A stretch of DNA of 64,000 bases from Plenodomus lindquistii (lineage: Eukaryota; Ascomycota; Dothideomycetes; Pleosporales; Leptosphaeriaceae), in assembly GCA_025504975.1 (NCBI GenBank), contig JANUWI010000001.1, positions 1,054,001 through 1,118,000 on the forward strand, written 5' to 3'. The position numbers and the translations under genes are program-made. The first letter of the stretch is position 1. Every line of letters starts with the position of its first letter. The notes below the pieces were generated by a model. The model did no database searches, was not told the origin of the DNA, and saw nothing but the letters and a program-made list of their open reading frames with translations. Below, piece by piece: positions 21,202 through 31,270 of this stretch.

Positions 21202-21837
21202 ATGCGCATCGTAACCATTCTCCCCATCCTCTTCGGAGCGCTTTCCTCTGCAATCCTAGTTTACACTGAATTTCCCCATCTCCTCATTCCTCTGCAACAG
21301 TCACTACCCAACACCCACTTCGGCACCAAATTCGACGCAAGCATCAGCTACTCGGTACGTCATCCACGTACCATCCCATTCTCCCTGTCCCATCTTACTA
21401 ACACCTCCAACCCCCAGAATACCACGGGCCTCTCCAGCAACGTCGAAATCTCTTTTGACGTCCCCGACAATGAAGCCACTACCTGCCGCATAAACTTCCT
21501 CATCAACACAAACGCCACCAAAAACGCACCTCGCCTGCTTACCGGCACAGCGCCCTACACGTTCAGCGCCTCTCGTCTCACACCAACCATTAACAAAGAC
21601 ACCGATACCTGGAACAGCCATCCGAATATCACAGACTATGTGGGGACGTATGTGTTGACGGAACAGGGCCAGGTGAGCGCGGCGTATACAAAATGGTTTG
21701 CGTGTCCCAAGGGCCAGATTGCGCAGTTTTTGCTGTATAGTGAGGGGCCGCGGGAGTTTGGGTATTATTGGTATGAGCTGGATTATAAAAAGGAGGAGGG
21801 AGGGCCGCATGGCGTGGTGTTGGAAATGCATGCTTGA
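21202..21837 (+). CDS. Secreted or membrane-anchored protein, 190 residues, unknown function
   Basis: Exons 21202-21354 and 21418-21837 surround a 63 nt intron (GTACGT donor, CTTACTAAC branch, CCCCAG acceptor). The intron is a multiple of three and has no stop, so the unspliced frame is also open. The chosen ATG starts a signal peptide or anchor (MRIVTILPILFGALSSAILV); an earlier in-frame ATG at 21133 would add 23 polar residues. The mature part has several N-glycosylation sequons and a conserved-looking tail with VGTYVLTEQGQVSAAYTKWF and LLYSEGPREFGYYWYELDY. Two cysteines could form one disulfide. I do not recognise the family. Confidence 0.7.
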   Translation: MRIVTILPILFGALSSAILVYTEFPHLLIPLQQSLPNTHFGTKFDASISYSVRHPRTIPFSLSHLTNTSNPQNTTGLSSNVEISFDVPDNEATTCRINFLINTNATKNAPRLLTGTAPYTFSASRLTPTINKDTDTWNSHPNITDYVGTYVLTEQGQVSAAYTKWFACPKGQIAQFLLYSEGPREFGYYWYELDYKKEEGGPHGVVLEMHA

Positions 21838-21943
21838 GGAGTGTTTTTGTTGAGAATAGTGGACTGGAAAGTAGCGGATCGTGACTAGCTCAAGGTCAAA
21901 TATTGCGTTGTTGACCTCTCGAACTGCTCTTCCATTTCCCGGC

Positions 21944-22498
21944 CTATCGCGTCATGGTGTTGATGAATTTACCCGCGAGTTTCTCTATTGCACCTTCATC
22001 CAGTCCTGTTCCATTCAGCCTATTCGACTCACTCGCGTTGTGGCTTCTGCTCTTTTCTTCTGTCACGCTTACTTCCTCGATCATGTCAACGCCTTCCTCA
22101 TCGATAGTCTTGATAATGATGACCCCAGGTGGATATCGATGCACGTGGTCATGCGCTGGAACCTCAAGTTCAATGTCACCGCCCCCGAGTGTTTGTTCAG
22201 TGTTGATGGTATTGGCGCTTCGAGTTGTGGCTTTGACGGTGGAGTAGCATGGCGATGGTTCAATCGATGTTTGTGTGCCGTGGTCCCTATATGCTGGAGC
22301 CGGTCTGCTCGTCGTTCCTGGAAGAGTGACGGGTCGTGAGGGAGTCCCCGGAACAGAACCGTGATGGCAATGTGTGCACTCCGCGCCGTAAGAGGGCACT
22401 TCGGATGTCTCTGATCCCGTTGCGAAGTCGTGATCATCCACAGAGAGTTCGTTATATCTGTAGGCGTCTGGCTCATCGCGCTTGCGAAATAGACGCAT
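21944..22498 (-). CDS. Small hypothetical protein with PPGVIIIK motif, 184 residues
   Basis: A single exon. It starts basic (MRLFRKRDEPDAYRYNELS), then is disordered and rich in S, T and P. The region YPPGVIIIKTIDEEG followed by an acidic stretch and EEKSR matches the same arrangement in the neighbour at 22894-23328 (VPPGLIVAKSFSEDG, acidic, KKR). There is no signal peptide. The two lie in the same orientation 395 bp apart, so an old tandem duplication is possible. Function unknown. Confidence 0.6.
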   Translation of the reverse strand: MRLFRKRDEPDAYRYNELSVDDHDFATGSETSEVPSYGAECTHCHHGSVPGTPSRPVTLPGTTSRPAPAYRDHGTQTSIEPSPCYSTVKATTRSANTINTEQTLGGGDIELEVPAHDHVHRYPPGVIIIKTIDEEGVDMIEEVSVTEEKSRSHNASESNRLNGTGLDEGAIEKLAGKFINTMTR

Positions 22499-22893
22499 GC
22501 CTGTGAGGTCGCACTTGCAAGTATGGTAGCGCCGAGACGAAAAGTAGCGCCGGATACCGCATACATGATGTTTACAGCATTTTCAGGCCGGCTACCGAGG
22601 AGTGATAAATGCCACACACGGCACAACCATGTAATTCGCCTGTTGTCGTGGTTGTCGATGGGGGCAAATACCGCACGCTAGTCCGAGAGTGTGTGTATGC
22701 CTGCCTCGCGAGGCAGTCGCACTGGAGACGCACGCCAGGATATGCGCATCAAATGCCATGGACGAAGAACAACGATTTGCCAAGTAGGTTGGATGGGGAG
22801 GGTTCGTGTTGGCGCGATTCTGCTGAAAGGGTGAGACTGTCCAAGTGGGGTGGTAATCGAGGTGGATCAGAGTAGGAAGGAGCAGTGGGCGAC
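22499..22893. other. Intergenic between the two PPG-motif genes
   Basis: No gene, repeat or regulatory element is recognised here. Confidence 0.4.
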
Positions 22894-23328
22894 TCAGCCA
22901 GCAACCTCGTCTTTGCTCGCCGAACTCTTCTGGCTATGCGACTCTTCCGGTCCTTGGAATAGGCTCCGAATTGCACTTCCAGCGTGCCGTACCCCTCGCG
23001 AGATCGCCGTCCCCACACCTTCCTCGCGTGCCTGCTCTTGCTTTGACTTGACAACTTGGGCGTACTTCGCATCAGTCGACCTCTTCTTGCGACAGTCGAA
23101 GACCTCTTCCACTTCTGCGTGTCCATCCTCACTGAAGCTCTTGGCTACGATGAGGCCAGGTGGCACGCGCTTGGAAGCTACCTTGTAGCTCTTCTCGCTC
23201 TTGGGAAGCAACTGGTTTCCTGATGGCAGTGCACTCGGTGTTGTCGGCGCTGTCGGTGTTGTTGTCGATGTGCGATGTAGTTGAGTCGTCAGTGGGTTCA
23301 CAGGCTTGTGCAGTATTGACCGCGCCAT
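22894..23328 (-). CDS. Small hypothetical protein with PPGLIVAK motif, 144 residues
   Basis: A single exon from 23328. Residues 1-45 are T/P/S-rich. Then VPPGLIVAKSFSEDGHAEVEE is followed by a basic patch with CRKKR and a helical tail (VGTAISRGVRHAGSAIRSLF) that could bind membranes as an amphipathic helix. The first block matches the downstream gene at 21944-22498. The ATG is preceded by AAAACAG, so an upstream exon cannot be excluded. Function unknown. Confidence 0.55.
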   Translation of the reverse strand: MARSILHKPVNPLTTQLHRTSTTTPTAPTTPSALPSGNQLLPKSEKSYKVASKRVPPGLIVAKSFSEDGHAEVEEVFDCRKKRSTDAKYAQVVKSKQEQAREEGVGTAISRGVRHAGSAIRSLFQGPEESHSQKSSASKDEVAG

Positions 23329-24538
23329 CTGTTTTTCTTCAGCCCTTCGATAAGACCTTTCAAACAGCTCGACTACAGGCGATGCTTCAGCTAGGCAAGA
23401 TGAGTTGTTGAGATTATGAAGTTAGAACACGTCACGCTTATGCTACCGGGTTCTGGGGATCAGTAAACAAGGTTTGTGCTTGGGCGAGAGCATTGGCGTT
23501 GGGCTTCCACGTCTTTCAACACCTCTTGAATGGTCTTTAAGATGTCAGCAATCATATCAACCATTATTCCATTGCGAGACCTGGCGTATGTCCTGCGACA
23601 GTGTGACGAGAGTGTCGCGTAATTGGAGCGTAGTTCTCCGCCATGTGCTGTGGGATTGGTTGCTCATTGGATCGACGAGGAAACAACGACCCCGAGACCG
23701 TTTACTGCAATTCACAGCCAGCTCGAGCTATGGGACTTACGTTCTCGATGCTACATATGGAGACGATGCGATGTCGTGTGATGCATGATTTACCAATCGA
23801 TGTCCCCCAGTCTTCACACCAGGTACAGTGGGCTCTCATTGGCCGCTAGACGAACCTTCAGTGGAACCTCTCTAACCACATTCAGACACTATGGTTGCGA
23901 CACGGGATGCGACTTCATCCGCCATGACAGCCCATACAGCCATGGCAACGATAGGTATCAAGGTCCCTCTTACCGACCGCTCGGGACCTAAGCAATGGTG
24001 ATACTTATAAAGGAGCAAGTCCGCACACATGCCGATTGGACAGCTGCCACGCCACTAGACCTGCTCCAGGACGACGGCGGCTGGCTAGTCAGTCTTCATG
24101 GACGGTATAGTAAACACAGTCGCCCAAGTCAGCTCAAATGGCTTTACATGAGAGCCCGCCAAAATTTGGCACCGCTCAAGAGTGGCTACTCGCGGAGGTG
24201 AAAGAGGGTTCTGTTCCACTGTAGAAGCGAGAGGCTGTAGAGGGAGCAACGATGCTCGAGAAAGCACATACAACGATGGACACGCTGTGGAAGAGGAGGC
24301 GAACATGGAGAGACTAGTATGGCGCGCCAGTAAACTCTGAATGAGTCTGTCCACTGCAGAAGCAGTAACAAAGGCTATTCGATCGGAACGTTATTAAGCT
24401 AATCTTGCTATAAACAAGACTCGCAGGCCTTTCAGCAAAGGCTCAACATGATTCCAACCGTGCTACGCAAACCTGTGCGTGCATGTAACCAATTATATCG
24501 GTACGCTTGTAATCGACCGATCTTGCAACTCCAATACC
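23329..24538. other. Intergenic, no gene seen
   Basis: About 1.2 kb. The ORFs of up to 104 codons have no recognisable features. It includes the 3' flank of the transporter gene. Confidence 0.5.
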
Positions 24539-25565
24539 CTATTCTTGCTTGGGTACGGCCCTTGACCTGGGCTTGACGATTGTGCTGAGATCGAACACCG
24601 GTAAATCGGGGATGGGAAGTTCCATGATTGCAATCATGAGTGCAAGTAGAAAGTAAAAGCCCAGTACGGAAGCGGCAAAGAAGCAAGCGCCTGTCCCGAC
24701 AACCAACCTCCCACCCGTCGTAGCATTGCCTGCGGCGAGATTGAAGAAAGCTCCAGTACCAAGTCCGAAACCGATGGTGACGAAGAGGAAGATGAGGACA
24801 AAGACGCCGTTAACTCGGAGTGAACCGACAAGGAAGACGAAGGAGAGCAGGCACATAGCGATAAGGTAGAATGCTGCATGAATCAGTCAGTACATGTTTC
24901 CAAGCTACTATCAGGTAGCACGGCGGGGCTCACCAAAGCTATTCATGAAGACTGGGGTCTGATTGGCAGTTCCAGGTCCTCCCACGCCACTCCCATCAGG
25001 GTTGAAGAAGCCGATAGCGTTGAACCACGGAATGAAGGTGGTAGCATACGCGAAAAGATGGGCGCCGTATGTGAAGAAGACGATCATGGGAAACGTGTTG
25101 CCGAGGAGGAATTCCCCAACACCGGCAATAAACAACAGTGCACCTCCGAACCAGATGAGGACTGTGAGGCCGGCGACACCAAGGCCTCCGGAACCTTGCC
25201 AGTTCACTGTAGTGGCTATTAGGAATGGCTACTACGATGGAACCACGGGGAATTCTTGGAAGACGTACTGAAAGCTGCGCCTAGGGGCAAGACCGCAACA
25301 GAGAAGCCCGCGACACCAATCTAATGAGATGATTAGCACTTGCTACCATGGCTTCACCAGACTTCAAACTTACAGGTGTTGGGTTACCGAAGGTGGTTCG
25401 CAAAGATCCAGAAGTAGCATTCTTTGGTGATAAGAACAGTCTCTCGTAAAGCTCTGGAGTCAAGGTAACGGTCTTCGCAAGCTCGTATCGTAGCTTCTCT
25501 TCATTGTCGAAGTGTGTCTCTTGCGAACGATTCTCGTTGACTATGAAATGGTCCTGGGAAGCCAT
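24539..25565 (-). CDS. GPR1/FUN34/YaaH family acetate/ammonium transporter
   Basis: Four exons: 25565-25374, 25320-25269, 25206-24934 and 24873-24539. The introns are 53, 62 and 60 nt (GTAAGT, GTACGT and GTGAGC donors), and the product is 283 residues. After a soluble N-terminus with TFGNPTP the protein has six hydrophobic segments. FLLGNTFPMIVFFTYGAHLF and the following FNPDG-type loop are hallmarks of this family, whose fungal members move acetate and have been linked to ammonium export. It is placed in the plasma membrane. The tail ends PRSRAVPKQE. The exon joins restore an uninterrupted GVAGFSVAVLPLGAAFMNWQ first helix, which supports the splice choices. Confidence 0.9.
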
Positions 25566-27772
25566 TGTTGTTGTTGGAACAGGGACAATGTCAAGTGGGA
25601 TATGATGGAGCGTCTGATACAAGATGCAACACCGCAATGCTTGATGGCCCTCAAAGTACGGGGTAATCTGGGGTAATTATGTAGTGACGGCTTGATTCCG
25701 CGGCGGCACCTCTCCTTCCCCTTCACCAATCATCCGTCCACTCCAATAGATGGCAGACGCTCCGCTGTCCATAGACGTAGTGCGAAGCTACCATTACACC
25801 AGGTCTTAGCTAGCGTCTGGCATACGCTCAGGAGGTAACTCCATCTACACCGTAGACTTGGAAGTAGGCCCTGAACGTTACCGTGCAACTAGTGTAAAGA
25901 CTGTACGGATTCCCGTCGACTCGTACTGTCCATTGGACCGTCACCGGTGCAATAGACTATACTGCCAGTACATGCCAGCTGTGTGTGGAGTAGCCGTCTT
26001 CATTCTGTCCATGTGGCTGATATTCCGCGTAGAGCCGCATGACGTGGACGGCTTCTCCATGTTGATCCAATACAGATCGCGGAAACGATGCCTACTGCCA
26101 TAAGCTCATAGCCGACACAAAGTTAGCACCATTTCCCCGCAAACTTGAGACGCCATCACCCCGCAGGAATTGGCAACGGAAGTAGTGTTCGTGGTGTCCA
26201 ATCACAAATGCGAGGGTGTGACACCGACAAAGACCAGATCCGATCGATAGATGCGGAAAATGGCACAACGGCAGAGTCGTCGGGTACTCGAAACGCCTCC
26301 TGGCAACGTCGCCTTTCCCTTTCTCCTCAGCCCCCTTTGCTGTGAATAGTGAAGGTTGCTATAGTTTATGTTGCGTGCGTGTTGCGGTATTTTGAAAACT
26401 GTGAAATGCAGATTGACAGGAAGTCGCAAAGTCTGAAGCTCGGAAGTTGTCCACCAAGGATCAAGCCGCTAAGAGCATTGTGAGGCCTTGCGTAGTGATA
26501 CCCAGACATGACACAATGTGTGAATGTGCCAGGGCGCATTGTGGCTGCCTCGACCAATCATCTGTTATGTCGACACATGATGCCAGGAACAATATTGAGT
26601 GGCATATGATCGCTACTCCCGCGATGTGTGGAGACTGTCATGTTGTGGATGCCGAGCTGCTGGAAGCGACATGAACCAACGTCGTTGTTGGGTTGTGCGC
26701 TGTCGGAGCGTCATTCACCATCCGTGACCGAGGTGTCTCGTGGAGATCATCGCTCTGGAGGTCCACGAAGAGACAAATGTACTTCGTATCGCTGGAGGGG
26801 CAAGACTTTAGTGCTGGGTAAAATACTGGTACCATTGACACTTGAATGTAGTGACGGCTCCATAGCTGTGTCTTGGCCAGTAGCGTCGAGTTAGTCGCGA
26901 TGATGCCATCAACGGAGCCGAGTCGTTGCAGCCGAGTCGACGCTTCTTACGCGACCAGCGTGGTAGATTTACAAAGGTCAACAGGTGGTTATGAGGTGTT
27001 CAGAGCGGTGCAATACCGCTCACGTCGAGTGCGACAGTTGAGTCAGCTGCATTTACAGTAAGTTAAGTTACTGGAAACCCCGCGACGCGCCTTCCAATCT
27101 CCAGGCTGGTCCGACGAGTGCCGACGCCACCCACCTTACATACACTTCACTTCCGACACCCCCACCGACCTGTTCATTCCCAATCTTCACATTGCCATCT
27201 CCGAATGTCCTTGTCGCGACTTTTTCATGCAAAGCAGACAAGAACATGTTCCATGACGCACTCCAAGCTCCGGCAAATGTCCGACCAGGTTGGTGGAGCG
27301 CGCCACACATCTCGTTTCCGCTCCTTGCCTTGGTCTCGGACCACATGAAACCCACCACGCGCCTCGCGAACGTTTCAACCTGGCATCTGGGCGCTTCGTC
27401 CATGTGAAACGACTCGTTTACACTGCCATCTCAAGTTAGAGAAGTACGATATTCGGATGGCGCCCTGTCAGAACGCACGGTGGCCGCTGTCCCGGTGTGC
27501 TTTTTGCTGGGCCTGTCGCCTTATTCACCACCCTGCCATCTTAGTCACACTGCAGCATATCTCTGAGTGGTGGATGATTCCGTTCAAGCATGACAAGAGG
27601 CCCCACACCCTGTCCGAGATCCCAGGAACAGGCAAAGCGTGGGATTCGGTACGGTCGAGAATAAAGGGTAAGCGCTGTTTGGACTGCAATCCATCGGGAC
27701 TTTGTTTCGAATGTTTAATGACGGCCCACAATGTGACAAGAAACGTGAGTCGGGCGCTGGTGAGGAAACTGG
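25566..27772. other. 2.2 kb without a supported gene
   Basis: ORFs up to 136 codons exist on both strands but lack domains, signal peptides or credible splice sites. It may hold decayed sequence; I see no inverted repeats or coding relics that I can name. Confidence 0.5.
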
Positions 27773-27778
27773 TATATA
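27773..27778 (+). promoter_or_regulatory. TATA box upstream of the LPMO gene
   Basis: TATATA lies 210 nt before the ATG. It is followed by a pyrimidine-rich stretch and an A/C-rich leader ending CAACAACATG, the layout of a strongly expressed fungal gene. Confidence 0.5.
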
Positions 27779-27987
27779 GGTTCTTCTTGCCGTGTTTCTC
27801 TTGTTTTCTCACCAAACAACAGTTTCTTCACTTCCACAACAGCTTCTTTCGCTACTTCCAGGTCTGAGACCTCACATTCGTTCATTCGTCACTCACTCAA
27901 CACACTCTTTTCAGGAAGCCAGTCTTCCATCTCAGCCCTACAAGCAACTTTCGCTCTTCCCAAACAATCAAATCAACCATCAACAAC

Positions 27988-28875
27988 ATGAAGTCCTTCT
28001 CCGCCGCCGTTGCCCTTGCTGGCTTCGCCTCCTCCGTTGCCGCCCACGGCTTCATCAGCTCCCCCACTCCCCGTCAGCCAGGTGAGGGCCTCAAGGCTGC
28101 CTGCGGTGACCAGGTCTACAACCAACAGTCATCCGACAAGTATGGCAACGTCCAGGGCGCTCTCCAGAACCTCCAGGGTGAGCACCCAGACTGCAGAATG
28201 TGGCAGTGCAAGGGTGTCCCCTTCTCCGACGCCGGTGAGGTTTTCTCCTACACCGCTGGACAGGTCATCCCAATGACGGTTGAGATCCGCGCTCCCCACG
28301 ATGGTGTCGCCAACGTCTCCATTGTCAAGGTCAGCTCCGACACTGTCGTCGGCGAGCCTCTCATCAGCTGGGACGAGTACGCTCTGACCTCCTCCCCCAT
28401 CTCGGCTCACCCCGACTGGACATCGTTTGACATTACCATGCCCGATGTCAGCACTGAGTGCGCCAACGCCGGTGACTGTGTCATTCAGTGGTACTGGGAC
28501 GCACCCACGATCGATCAGACCTACGAGTCCTGCATCGACTTTAAGATGGGCGGTGGCTCCGGCTCCGGCTCTTCTCCTGCACCCGCTGCCAGCTCCGGCG
28601 CTGCGAAGCCCTCTGCCGCCCCTGTCGCATCCGCCAAGCCTACCTCCGCCGCGCCCGTTGCCACCCCTACCCCTACCGCTGTTGCGGCTGTCGCCACACC
28701 CACCCCTAGTGCCGGCTCTGAACCCGAGGAGGACTCCGAGTCTGCTCTTCCTGAGACCTTCACCCTCGAGACCTTCATCACCTGGCTCAAGGCTAACGCT
28801 GGCTCCGACGTTGCCAACAAGGTCCGCCGCATGGTGGTTGCCAAGCGCGCCCACCCCCGTGCCTTCCGCGCTTAG
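27988..28875 (+). CDS. Secreted lytic polysaccharide monooxygenase, AA16-like
   Basis: A single exon of 295 residues. The signal peptide (residues 1-19, ending SSVAA) leaves His20 as the mature N-terminus. The second copper ligand is probably His104 in EIRAPHDGVANVS, giving the histidine brace of LPMOs. ISWDEYA and CVIQWYWDAPTIDQTYESC complete the domain, with a Tyr near the axial position. The pattern fits the AA16 family better than AA9 or AA11 as I remember them. Residues about 190-245 are an S/P/A/T linker, followed by a short amphipathic tail (ETFTLETFITWLKANAGSD) and a basic end instead of a carbohydrate-binding module. It would oxidatively cleave cellulose or a related glucan outside the cell. 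Codon use is strongly C-ending. Confidence 0.85.
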   Translation: MKSFSAAVALAGFASSVAAHGFISSPTPRQPGEGLKAACGDQVYNQQSSDKYGNVQGALQNLQGEHPDCRMWQCKGVPFSDAGEVFSYTAGQVIPMTVEIRAPHDGVANVSIVKVSSDTVVGEPLISWDEYALTSSPISAHPDWTSFDITMPDVSTECANAGDCVIQWYWDAPTIDQTYESCIDFKMGGGSGSGSSPAPAASSGAAKPSAAPVASAKPTSAAPVATPTPTAVAAVATPTPSAGSEPEEDSESALPETFTLETFITWLKANAGSDVANKVRRMVVAKRAHPRAFRA

Positions 28876-29257
28876 TTTATTGCTCAGACGAGTGTTGGAG
28901 TTGGATAGGAGTTGCCAAAACGTAGACTCATGTAGTGCTGATGGGAAGATGAAGTAGCTGTTCGATTCTGTTGTAGATATACATTACGTTGATGCATATA
29001 TGTTATCACCCGCTTCTCCGGATACGCCCAGTCGTTCCTCCAGTGTTGTGATGCGATTGTGGCTGATCTCCAAGGTGTTTACATAGCTGGGCAAGATTTC
29101 CCCTGGGTAGTAACACTGGTTCCAGGATGCAACTGCTTTGACTTGCTGTCATGTTCATTATTATCTGGTTAAAAATGCGAGTTCTGAGGGAAACACGTAC
29201 CAAGTACCCCAGTCTTGATGCACTGATTCCTGACCATGCGTGATCGTCGCGACCACT
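28876..29257. other. Intergenic gap between convergent genes
   Basis: 3' UTR space of the LPMO and of the minus-strand gene; no gene seen. Confidence 0.5.
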
Positions 29258-31270
29258 TCACCTTATTCTGGGTCGCTTGCACCGCTCGTCAGGATCCTCA
29301 CCAAACATCCCTTCCCGCTTTGAATCCTGCTGCACTTCCCATCCCAATCGAAGCATCTCACCTGTAGAAAACATGCCATCGACGCCTACCCAATCCAATG
29401 CCCGCACATGTTCCTCTTCGCCTAGTTGAGCAGCTGTGAGAGCTGCGGTAGCTTTATTGGCTGAGAGCCCTGCTGTGGCGTCATCGTGTGATGGTGCAAA
29501 GATTACGTTGCGTGCGTCTTGAGAGGGAGGGGCATATGGTGAAGACGTGAAGTCGGTGTTCAGCGTACATTTATCGTACGCCATGAGCCCATCGTCCAAG
29601 GGATTGTGCGAAGCCCGCAGCTTTTCCAACGTCTCGAACATGGTCAAATGTGAGTAGTCAAATCCAGGCGTACAGTCGAACTGGAAGAGATCTTCTTCTT
29701 GGGCAGGCACCATAATTGGGGAGACATCCATACCAATTTCACCGTTCGATGGCTCTCCTCGCAGTACTGCGTTAGAGTCTGTGGCCGACGTTGGTAGTCC
29801 TGAAAACTCCAGTGGACTCAGAGCAGCTGCAACCTTGGAATGAGCTGGACTAGAAGTACCGATCGGAGGCTCGGAGTAGGGGGCAGAGCCAGGAGGTATC
29901 ACAGCTGTCTGGGGAACCTTGAACGTAGTTTCCGCACGTGAGCTGGGATCATTTGTTGTTGGAACCCGAGAACTTGGAGACATGGATGCGTGAAGAACGG
30001 CATTGGAGCCATGAGAAGACGGTGTCGTGATCTTGCGCGATGCTGGATGCGCTGGTGCTTGTATGCTTGTGACTGTGGTTGGAGAAGACAATTCAGCATG
30101 CTCATATGAACTGCGATCGTCAGAAGATGGAAGACCAGGTGTTTCGAGAAGCTCAAAGGGTGTTCCAGCATAGAGGTTGTGGTTTCGAGGAGCAATGTCG
30201 TGAGGACCGTCAGGAATCACGCTAGTCTGGTGCGGGCCAGGAGACATTGTGGTTTGTAGCGCGATATTGTGACCACGAGTGGACGAGGCCGTGATTGCGC
30301 GCGAAGCTATAGCCCTTGAGGCTTTCCGGGCAGCTTTTTGACTGCGAGTATTCGATGGTGTGATGACCCGACGCGACGTAGAAGCTGCTAGGGAAGCTTC
30401 CTCCGAGCCAGGCGTCAGTTGGCACTTGATCTGCGCAAGCTCCTGTGCAGCCGCTTTTCCGCTGTCCATGTCGCTCTTCTTCCTCTTGTTACCTCTTTGT
30501 GCCGTCCGACGCGCTATCAGAAGACCCATCGGGGCGTTGGCGACATTGCGGATGGACGCATCCGAGACGACAATGTCTTTGCAGATGGACTTCCATTCCC
30601 GAAGAGCGGAGATGACATTCTCCATCCGGCTTTGGCAACTGCCATCTCTGTCGAGCTTGTTGGACTTGGAGCCGTTCGTCATGTCCATGTTCTGGTGACC
30701 AGTCCAACCGATCTTGCACTGCTGAATGACGCAGTCCACAAGAACCCGGCAAGCAGCTTCAACATCTCGAAAGGGTATAAAATTCGGGCTCCCACGGCGA
30801 AACAAGGTGAACCCCTCTGATTCAGGGTTGTCTTGGGCGTCAGAGAGGTTATAGACTGCCTGAATACAATCGGCTACGTTTTGTTCTCGGCGGGAGGCGA
30901 CAAGTTCGATAGTATCATCTCCATTGGGATCCCTGTGGGGTTTGAATTTGGGGCGATTTCGGTGTTGTTGTGCTCCATTCACATCTCCGCGCCAGACAAG
31001 AGTCTTTGGACGGCCGTTGGCGTCGAACTGGTATTCGTCACTCTCCCTGGCTAGGTCAAGATGGTGTTGGCCGAGCTCCGCGGCTTGGTCCTGCGCGTCC
31101 TGAGCAAGGCCACGATCTGATAACATCTCGAACCTCTGTTGTGCTTGCCGGAAGGTTGTACTTGTCGGGTTGAGTGGTTTGAATCGTGGCTGCGTGAGAC
31201 TACAGAGGGTGATGAGCTTGAAGAGTATCTGTGCCCACGTGAGGGCGTCCCGGGAAGAAAGTTCGCGCAT
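29258..31270 (-). CDS. Putative nuclear protein, 670 residues, paralogue of 32747-34582
   Basis: A single exon. Residues about 127-265 match residues 219-350 of the next gene: an RR-x-x-x-V-x-x-I/C helix, then CVIQQCKIGWTGHQ, and then a block with RMENVISALREWKSICKD and IRNVANAP. A basic cluster (NKRKK) follows and could be a nuclear localisation signal. The rest is long, disordered and rich in S, T and P, with an acidic patch near the C-terminus (FQFDCTPGFDYSHL). Such a layout resembles a transcription-related factor, but no DNA-binding domain is recognisable. Low-complexity stretches may be poorly conserved between species. Confidence 0.75.
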   Translation of the reverse strand: MRELSSRDALTWAQILFKLITLCSLTQPRFKPLNPTSTTFRQAQQRFEMLSDRGLAQDAQDQAAELGQHHLDLARESDEYQFDANGRPKTLVWRGDVNGAQQHRNRPKFKPHRDPNGDDTIELVASRREQNVADCIQAVYNLSDAQDNPESEGFTLFRRGSPNFIPFRDVEAACRVLVDCVIQQCKIGWTGHQNMDMTNGSKSNKLDRDGSCQSRMENVISALREWKSICKDIVVSDASIRNVANAPMGLLIARRTAQRGNKRKKSDMDSGKAAAQELAQIKCQLTPGSEEASLAASTSRRVITPSNTRSQKAARKASRAIASRAITASSTRGHNIALQTTMSPGPHQTSVIPDGPHDIAPRNHNLYAGTPFELLETPGLPSSDDRSSYEHAELSSPTTVTSIQAPAHPASRKITTPSSHGSNAVLHASMSPSSRVPTTNDPSSRAETTFKVPQTAVIPPGSAPYSEPPIGTSSPAHSKVAAALSPLEFSGLPTSATDSNAVLRGEPSNGEIGMDVSPIMVPAQEEDLFQFDCTPGFDYSHLTMFETLEKLRASHNPLDDGLMAYDKCTLNTDFTSSPYAPPSQDARNVIFAPSHDDATAGLSANKATAALTAAQLGEEEHVRALDWVGVDGMFSTGEMLRLGWEVQQDSKREGMFGEDPDERCKRPRIR

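Noticed and set aside
28129..28854. 241-codon minus-strand ORF across the LPMO
   Set aside because: G-rich shadow caused by strongly C-ending codon use in the LPMO.
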